A stretch of 64,000 nucleotides of DNA from Oncomelania hupensis (Eukaryota > Mollusca > Gastropoda > Littorinimorpha > Pomatiopsidae). The position numbers and the translations under genes were made by a program. The DNA lies in NCBI GenBank assembly GCA_036898135.1, contig CM072522.1:34988313-35052312 (forward strand). Direction: 5' to 3'. Shown here in pieces: positions 58,187-64,000 of the stretch; the first letter of the stretch is position 1; every line of letters begins with the position of its first letter. Under the pieces are notes generated by a model. It saw nothing but the letters and a program-made list of their open reading frames with translations, was not told the DNA's origin and ran no database searches.

Positions 58187-58793
58187 GCGTACGAACAGGG
58201 TCAAACGCGCGATGAAAAGTAGCGATGCTGTGCATAGATACTTTTTGAAAAGTATCGCTACTTTGCATTGCTCCGTTACGAAAGGATCGATCCTTTTCAT
58301 CGCGCATTTCCGAATTCTTCCGAATACACAGTATGCAAATTTTCCAAAAGTTTGATCGGAACTAAAGCGGAACACATTATTTATTAACTAATAGTAATTC
58401 TTAAATTTAGCTATTTGGAAAAATTATATTTATTAATTAATTTGCTCTGCAAAGAACAATTGGTGGAATGTTACATAATACATGTATATTATTTCATTAG
58501 CTTGACCGATTTCAGTTTTGTAGAAACAGTGTGTTTCGCCTCGGTAAACTTCGGAACACCGCGATGAAACTGCTCGAGCTAAAGTATCGATGCAAAGTAT
58601 CGATACTTTTTAAAAAGGCATCGATACTTTTCAGAAAGCATCGATACTTTCGCAATTGGCGTTCCATTTGATAAAATGTGCGATCCTTTTGAGAAAAGTA
58701 GCGATACTTTCCTAAACGGATGGATCCTTATGAGAATAGTATCGATGCAAAGCATCACTACTTTTCATCGCGCGTTTGACCCTGTTCGTACGC
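58187..58793. mobile_element. 607-bp MITE with about 45-bp TIRs and AGTATCGATGC arrays
   Basis: The left end GCGTACGAACAGGGTCAAAC then GCGCGATGAAAAGTAGCGAT is mirrored at the right end with two differences over about 45 bp. Inside, palindromic AGTATCGATGC/GCATCGATACT phrases recur at least nine times in both orientations, several as back-to-back hairpins. It sits at the 5' edge of a Cys-rich ORF. The TSD is unclear (TGTAT/AATAC flanks). Confidence 0.82.
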
Positions 58794-58795
58794 TA

Positions 58796-59382
58796 ATACA
58801 AAAAGGATGTGATTCTATTTTTAAAAAAGCTAGTAAACAGAGGAAAGTATACATACACGCAGTTCTTGGAGATCTTGTACATGCTGTTTGCAGACAAACA
58901 TTCACAATCAAGCACCATGTGAAAAAAGGTATGAGCAAGCTGAAGCAGTCACCATCACCTCGAAAACACAGGTTGTCTGGACTGAACATAGCTTCTGGCA
59001 CCAGTGGTTTGGGTCCAAAGTGCTTGTTTTGTGACAATGGAAGCAAAGGGGAAAAAGGATCAAAGGATAATCATTATCAACTGACACCTATAAGAACATT
59101 AGAATTCAAGGGTAGGTTGCTGGAGTTTTGTAGCAAGAGAGGAACCAGTGCACCAGACCATCTTCTAAACCTTGTGCGTTGCAATTGCAGAACTGACTGT
59201 GCGTCAACCAGGTGTTCATGCCGACGACATGGATTGGTCTGCACTGTTGGATGTGGAGAATGCCGAGGTGAAATCTGCTTAAACGTCATGAAGTACACAG
59301 AAAAGGAAGAATAAGAGGAAGAAGAAGAGAAAGAGGAAGAAGAAATGGAAGAAGACATGAGTGACAATAGCGTTGAGATCTA
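58796..59382 (+). pseudogene. Cys-rich transposon-type protein end
   Basis: After the MITE the frame reads QKGCDSIFKKASKQRKVYIH, a basic middle (KKGMSKLKQSPSPRKHR), CLFCDNGSKGEKGS and LTPIRTLEFKGRLLEFCSKR. A dense Cys domain at about 59,180-59,284 follows: CNCRTDCASTRCSCRRHG then LVCTVGCGECRGEICLN. The frame meets TAA at 59,312 and continues as an acidic tail (EEEEEKEEEEMEEDMSDNSV) to 59,382, so one nonsense change has shortened it. The Cys spacing recalls CXC-type metal-binding domains. I do not recognise a full family; an internal deletion is likely between the first and last parts. Confidence 0.5.
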
Positions 59383-59862
59383 ACAGTCTGGCTCTATCAC
59401 CAGCACTGCATTATGTTTTGGTTTTCGTGTAATGAAACGTTTTCTAGTGCTGATTCAAGCACAGCATGGCTATGGCATTCCGTTTGTAAAACAATTGATA
59501 GTTTGCATTTTAAGGCCAAAACCATAGTATTTAGGGCTATAAATAATTCTATATAAAGAATGGAAGCAAGACTGCAAACAATTAATTATTTGTATAGAGC
59601 GATTTCGATAACCTAAAGAATAGATTCTTTAGTAAAAGTCATGAACACAACAAAAAATATCAAAGATACTTTTAATTATACAACAATATAAGACAAATGA
59701 ATTTTCGAGCTATGCTCTTCTTCAGATTACAAACAATGCATAAGAATGTTACTTCCATCACTTAATTTATGGTATTGTACATTTCAAAAAATGTGTTTGT
59801 TTTTGTAGATCTATATACTATTATTTCTTTATTAATTACGTAGTTTTTATTATAGACTAGGA

Positions 59863-60625
59863 GTGTAATCAGCATGGTGGCCATCTTGAAAAATGGTCAC
59901 CATATTTCTTTTTGTAATAACTACTGGGATTTTTTAAAAACACAGGTCTTAAGTCACAGGTATACCAAATTTGGTGCTTGTAAGGCAAAATCTTCGTCTA
60001 ATACTTCATAGTATAGTACAAGAGTATAATCGGCATTATGGCCATCTTGAAAATGGCCGCCATATTGTTTCTTTTTAATGGCTACCGAGCTTTTCTAAAA
60101 GAAAATATTTTAAATATCAGACATACCAAATTTGGTGCTTTTAGGAGAAAATCTTCTCATACTTTATATTGTAGACCAAGAGTGTAATCAGCATGGCGGC
60201 CATCATTAAAAATGGCCGCCATATTGTTTCTGGTAATGGCTACCGGGCGTTTGTAAAAGAGTAGGTCTTAAGTAGCGTGTAGACCAAATTTGGTGATTGT
60301 AGGTCGAAATCTTGATCTCATACTCCATAATTATTGTAGAACAAAAGTGTTGTCGGCATGGCGGCCATCTTGAAAAATGTCCGCCATATTTTTTCTGTTA
60401 ACGGCCACTGAGCTTTTCTAAAAGAGTAGGTCTTAAGCATCATGTATACCAAATGTGGCGCTTGTAGGTCGAAATCTTGGTCGTATACATCATATTGTAG
60501 AACAAGAGTTTAATCGGCATGGCGGCCATCTTGAAAATGGCCGCCATTTTTTTAATGGCTACCAGGCTTTTTTGAAAAAGTAGGTCTTAAATATCATGGA
60601 TATCAAATTTGGTGGTGGTGGGGGG
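59863..60625. repeat. 161-bp tandem repeat, five units, palindromic core
   Basis: Unit anchors at 59,863, 60,024, 60,182, 60,347 and 60,508. Each unit has AATCRGCATGGCGGCCATC, then TTGAAAAATGGCCGCCATAT (the two halves pair), an ACCGAGCTTTTCTAAAAG segment, a TAGGTCTTAA segment and TACCAAATTTGGTG. Later units are better conserved than the first. Confidence 0.9.
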
Positions 60626-61439
60626 GGGGGGGGGGGAGGGGGAAGCTGTTTTGTCAGTAATCTGCCATACTAGTTTTTGGCCTTACAAAGCAAGCAATAA
60701 CTGAACGGAATGCCATAGTACACGGCTAGATAATAAATGCTCAATAACTTTGTTTTGCGATATTTTTTTTTTTTACATTTTGGATGTGTGATAGAGTACA
60801 TTATTATCTTTCCGATGCAGTAAAAATTATTTTGGATACCCAAAAAAGCTAAATTAAACATTTTGCTGCATTCTGGGCTTGGACTATGTGTGCCATGGAT
60901 TAATCTATTTTAAAAAAAAATGACACAAAAGGGTTGCATTAAATCACAAACTAATATTGACTTTGAGTATCCGAGGATTTGACCTCCAGCTCCACAATAA
61001 ACATTCACTTGTCAACTAAACGACAGCAGACGTTCTATTACAACAAAGACCTAGTCATGAGGAATTCTCAACCAACCTTCAGTGTATCATTATTGACAGT
61101 GAATATTTATAAAAAGGTGTAGAAGCAAGTGACGTCTCAAGAGAGAGACAATGACCTCCATATCTATAAGCCACTGACTGATTATTTGTGCAATCTCGTT
61201 TGTATTATGTATAAGAAATGTGTGATTTAATGTGATTGTAATTATGTAGGAATGAAAAATAGCGAAACAGGAGGGCAAAGAAAGAGAGATAACTGTGTAG
61301 TCTTTGTCCTTGTTTGTAAGCGCGTGTGCGATGATGGATGCGAATCTAGAGTAAACAGAGACAGAGCATGCATCCTTAAACTGAAAGTCAGATAAACACA
61401 CGCACACACTCATCTCAATAGTTTATTTATAGTTACGTA
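60626..61439. other. Spacer, no gene recognised
   Basis: Begins with a poly-G run (60,616-60,636). Only short frames otherwise. Confidence 0.4.
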
Positions 61440-61745
61440 TATAAATATTTAATTTAACGCAATTCCACGCGTTACAGTCGTCATAGTCTGATGTTGGGGC
61501 ATAGGCCTGGAAGAGGGTGATTTTGAATGGGGCTGCACTCAGACGGATGGTAATGAGTCTACTGGAGACTGGGCGGCAACACATGACAGTGGCTAGAATG
61601 TCTTTGTGGACCACGAATCCAACGCCTTGTTCGAGCCTGTCATCCCCCCTGCTGAAATAAAGCTTGTGGCCTTTGTTGGTCGTTGTTTCACCTAGGCCTT
61701 TCCAGCGCAGTTCGCTGATACCGATGGGAATAATCGTTTTAGTCT
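61440..61745 (-). pseudogene. Endonuclease-domain fragment of LINE family B
   Basis: Minus reading: IIPIGISELRWKGLGETTTN, KGHKLYFSRGDDRLEQGVGF, VVHKDILATVMCCRPVSSRL and ITIRLSAAPFKITLFQAYAP then TSDYDD. This is the EEP (APE-type) endonuclease core that nicks target DNA. It is the 5' portion missing from the copy at 11,255. Truncated at both ends. Confidence 0.8.
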
Positions 61746-62101
61746 TACACAGTTTTACTGTCTCACTAAAATGTAATTTTCGATCGCAAAAATATTCAAA
61801 ATGTCCTTACAAGGCATACTTCTACCCTTCTGGTGGCTGTCATGCTTAAATCTTCATTCTCTTTTCATCTGTGCAGCTGTTTACTTTTACCTCAAGTTTA
61901 CCACCCTTCAATTCACAAATTATGCTTCAACTTGAAAGGCAGCACAGCGTTGTTTTGATACTGTATGTATTATCATGATGTTTGCTTTAAAATAAACCTC
62001 ATTTTATGAAATTCTATCCACTTTGATTTCAACGTACCCGAATACTTTAACAGAATACAATGCTGATTTTCTCTTTCTTCGTTTTGAATTGATCAGTTAC
62101 T

Positions 62102-62738
62102 ATGTCTACGTTGCTGAACGTCAAAACGGTGATTATGTTGACCTTACTCTTCACCTTGTTTGGAAGAAAAACTGCATTAATTGACGACAGACCCTTAATA
62201 TCTCAAAATTTCCCGGATGTAACATCACTACAGGAGTCGTCAACGGCGACCTCCTCACTGAAGCCGTCAACCGTTACGTCATCACTGGAGATGTCAACAG
62301 TTAACTCACTACTGCAGGCGTCAACAGCTACGTCATCAACTTCACGTTGTGCAGAGATTAACGCATCTATAGAAAGTTTGTGTGGGATAGACTTTATGTG
62401 CAAAATAGAAAGTGATCGCTTTGTCAGGAGGTCATTTTTCTGCACTGATGACAAACCAATCATTGACATGGGACAAAAACAAAACTACACCTTGGATGTC
62501 GTAATTAATGCAATGTCACAGTGCAAGTGGTATGTCAACGTTGATGATAAAAGTGTATATCCCCGGTTCTATCTCAACCTGGCCATTGACCCTATCCACA
62601 AAGCCAGAGACACATCGTATTTCACTATTCGATTGGTCGAGGACTACACGGGTGTGGTTCACGAATTCGACAGCGAGCTTCTGGCCAATGCGTCCGCCAT
62701 CGTGACATCACCCGTCAGCCTTACCATCGATATCCAGG
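62102..62738 (+). CDS. First exon of a probable secreted or membrane protein
   Basis: ATG followed by MSTLLNVKTVIMLTLLFTLF, a signal-peptide-like head. A Ser/Thr-rich stretch has four imperfect 9-10-residue repeats (SLQESSTATS, SLKPSTVTS, SLEMSTVNS, LLQASTATS), likely O-glycosylated. Then comes a Cys-containing segment: CAEINASIESLCGIDFMC, SFFCTDDKPIID, NYTLDVVINAMSQCKWYV and YFTIRLVEDYTGVVHEFD. N-glycosylation sites NAS and NYT are present. It ends at a GT donor after ATCCAGG (62,739), phase 1. The in-frame run beyond is a CA microsatellite and should not be translated. No known domain is recognised; later exons lie outside the window or were missed. Confidence 0.6.
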
Positions 62739-62749
62739 GTAAGACGCAC

Positions 62750-63530
62750 AAACAGACACACACACACACACACACATACACACACGCACGCACCCACACA
62801 GCCGAGGTTACACAGTATTATCATGACTTTCCCGAAAAGACACATACGTTGTGCTGACAATGGGTCATATTTCGTCCCCATTTTTAAGTGCTTTGAAGTG
62901 TTCGAACCCTAACCCTGACCCAACCCTAACCCTAACGGATCATTGTTCTGACGTCAAAACAAATAGGCATGTCAATACAAGTTATGTAGATGTTCACTGA
63001 TTTGTCCACATAACACTGTGTAAGAGTGCCCACACACATACGCGCGCACACACACACACGCACACATTTGTTTTCACGGCGTTATTATGACTTTCATGAA
63101 ACATCACATACGTTGTGTTGACAATGGGTCATATTTGTCCCTATTTTTAAATACTTTTAAGTGCTGTAGCTCTAACCCTAACCCCATAACCCTAACACAG
63201 CCCAAAACCTAACGGATAATTGGTTTGACGTCAAAACAACGAAGCCTGTCAAAACAAGGTATGTAGATGCTCACTAATTTGTTCAAATTACGCCGTGTAA
63301 AAAAAGCCCGCACACACACACACCCTCCGTCACACACACACATACATACACACACGTACACAAAGATACAAAACTTCGTTATTATGATTTTCATGAAACG
63401 CCACAGACGTTGTTTTGACATTTTGTCCTTTTTTTTTAAAAATAAAAAAAGTACTTTGAAGTCTTCTAACGCTAACCCTAAACTCTAACGGAACACTCTT
63501 TTGACGTCAAATTAACGAGGGCCATTAAAA
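62750..63530. repeat. 277-bp tandem repeat with telomere-like CCCTAA runs, three units
   Basis: Each unit has a (CA)n run, TTATTATGACTTTCATGAAAC, ACATACGTTGTGTTGACA, a CTAACCCTAACCC-like run and TGACGTCAAA. The TGACGTC anchors at 62,949, 63,226 and 63,502 give periods of 277 and 276 bp. The array lies in the intron after the secreted-protein exon. Confidence 0.88.
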
Positions 63531-63554
63531 CAGCGTAGGAATAGCTCAGTCAGC

Positions 63555-63720
63555 GGCAGGGATAGCTCAGTCGTCAGAGCGCTCGACTTGTGTACGCGCG
63601 TCTTGGGCGACGTGGGTTTGAATCCTGACTTCTGCAAACTATTTTGTGATTGCTGGATATTACGGGCCAGCGCTTTGAGAAGCTCTCTGAGCTTGTAAGT
63701 GCGCTATATAAGAGTAATCT
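63555..63720 (+). mobile_element. tRNA-derived SINE with GCGCTATATAAG tail
   Basis: Box A (GATAGCTCAGTCGTCAGAGC; its start is duplicated just upstream), box B (GGTTTGAATCC), a short body and the tail CCAGCGCTTTGAGAAGCTC then GTGCGCTATATAAGAG. The same tail type as SINE family A, with a different head. Confidence 0.75.
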
Positions 63721-63788
63721 CTTTTTTTTTTCTTTTCTGTTTAGTAGAATTTTCTTTGTGAAAAGAACGCCGGCTCTATACGTACGCG

Positions 63789-63796
<8 letters not shown>

Positions 63797-63851
<55 letters not shown>
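63797..63851. repeat. (TC)n microsatellite
   Basis: Uninterrupted CT dinucleotides. Confidence 0.95.
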
Positions 63852-63854
<3 letters not shown>

Positions 63855-64000
63855 TTTTTCTTGGATTTTGCATCAAATTTCGTTATTTCTGTAAGCTTTT
63901 GAATATGGAATGTACAGAAACATTGAGTGTTTATTGTTGGTAATTTTATTTTTATTGCATATGTTGTCATTTTTAATCTGAGTTCACATGATCGCGCTGA

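Noticed and set aside
62739..62857. Extension of the secreted-protein frame into Thr-His repeats
   Set aside because: This is a CA microsatellite after a good GT donor at 62,739; intronic.
62880..63200. Chromosome end (true telomere)
   Set aside because: CCCTAA runs are short, imperfect and embedded in a 277-bp tandem unit with unique sequence on both sides.

Overview
This is a piece of an animal nuclear genome, AT-rich, with GT-AG spliced genes, long introns, abundant microsatellites and very dense, layered transposable elements. The element types (CR1/L2-like and endonuclease-RT LINEs, Ty3/gypsy Pol, tRNA-derived SINEs ending in GCGCTATATAAG-like tails, BED/zinc-finger hAT elements, piggyBac, a THAP-domain gene) resemble those I know from molluscs and other lophotrochozoans. 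Mollusc is an inference. No bacterial-type genes, rRNA or CRISPR arrays were seen.

Layout. 0-13 kb is a repeat field: a decayed gypsy integrase (minus), SINEs, a CR1/L2-like LINE (plus), a 44-bp satellite split by a hAT-like MITE, large ATT microsatellites and a 3'-truncated-looking RT gene of an endonuclease-RT LINE (minus). 13.4-28.8 kb holds a plus-strand THAP-domain gene with at least six supportable exons whose splice phases join; its introns and upstream flank carry many small DNA transposons with readable target-site duplications (TSDs). 29.8-37.6 kb is bounded by a perfect 30-bp inverted repeat and appears to be one large DNA transposon. It carries a decayed, intron-containing minus-strand gene joining a DDE-like (D/SDG..QFK) domain to an OTU-type cysteine-protease domain, and has nine copies of a subterminal motif near its ends. 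It interrupts a second transposase-like coiled-coil gene (37.6-40.0 kb, minus).

40.5-44.8 kb holds a clean four-exon minus-strand gene of unknown function. 45.1-54.2 kb is a nested complex: a BED-zinc-finger hAT gene (hAT1, minus) split by a second hAT element (hAT2), which sits beside or contains a structurally intact piggyBac element (597-aa transposase, TIRs, TTAA TSDs). 54.5-64 kb contains SINEs, a long GA tract, a TIR-bounded MITE rich in AGTATCGATGC motifs inside a cysteine-rich ORF, a 161-bp tandem repeat with a palindromic core, an endonuclease fragment of the same LINE family, the first exon of a probable secreted or membrane protein, and a 277-bp tandem repeat holding telomere-like CCCTAA runs.

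The likely host genes are the THAP gene, the four-exon gene (which may itself be transposon-derived) and the signal-peptide exon near 62.1 kb. Almost everything else is mobile DNA or its debris. The strongest new leads are the TIR-bounded DDE/OTU element, a 1,035-bp element family with 7-bp TSDs seen in two copies, the nested hAT/hAT/piggyBac locus, and hAT-like TIR families with perfect 6-bp rather than 8-bp TSDs.
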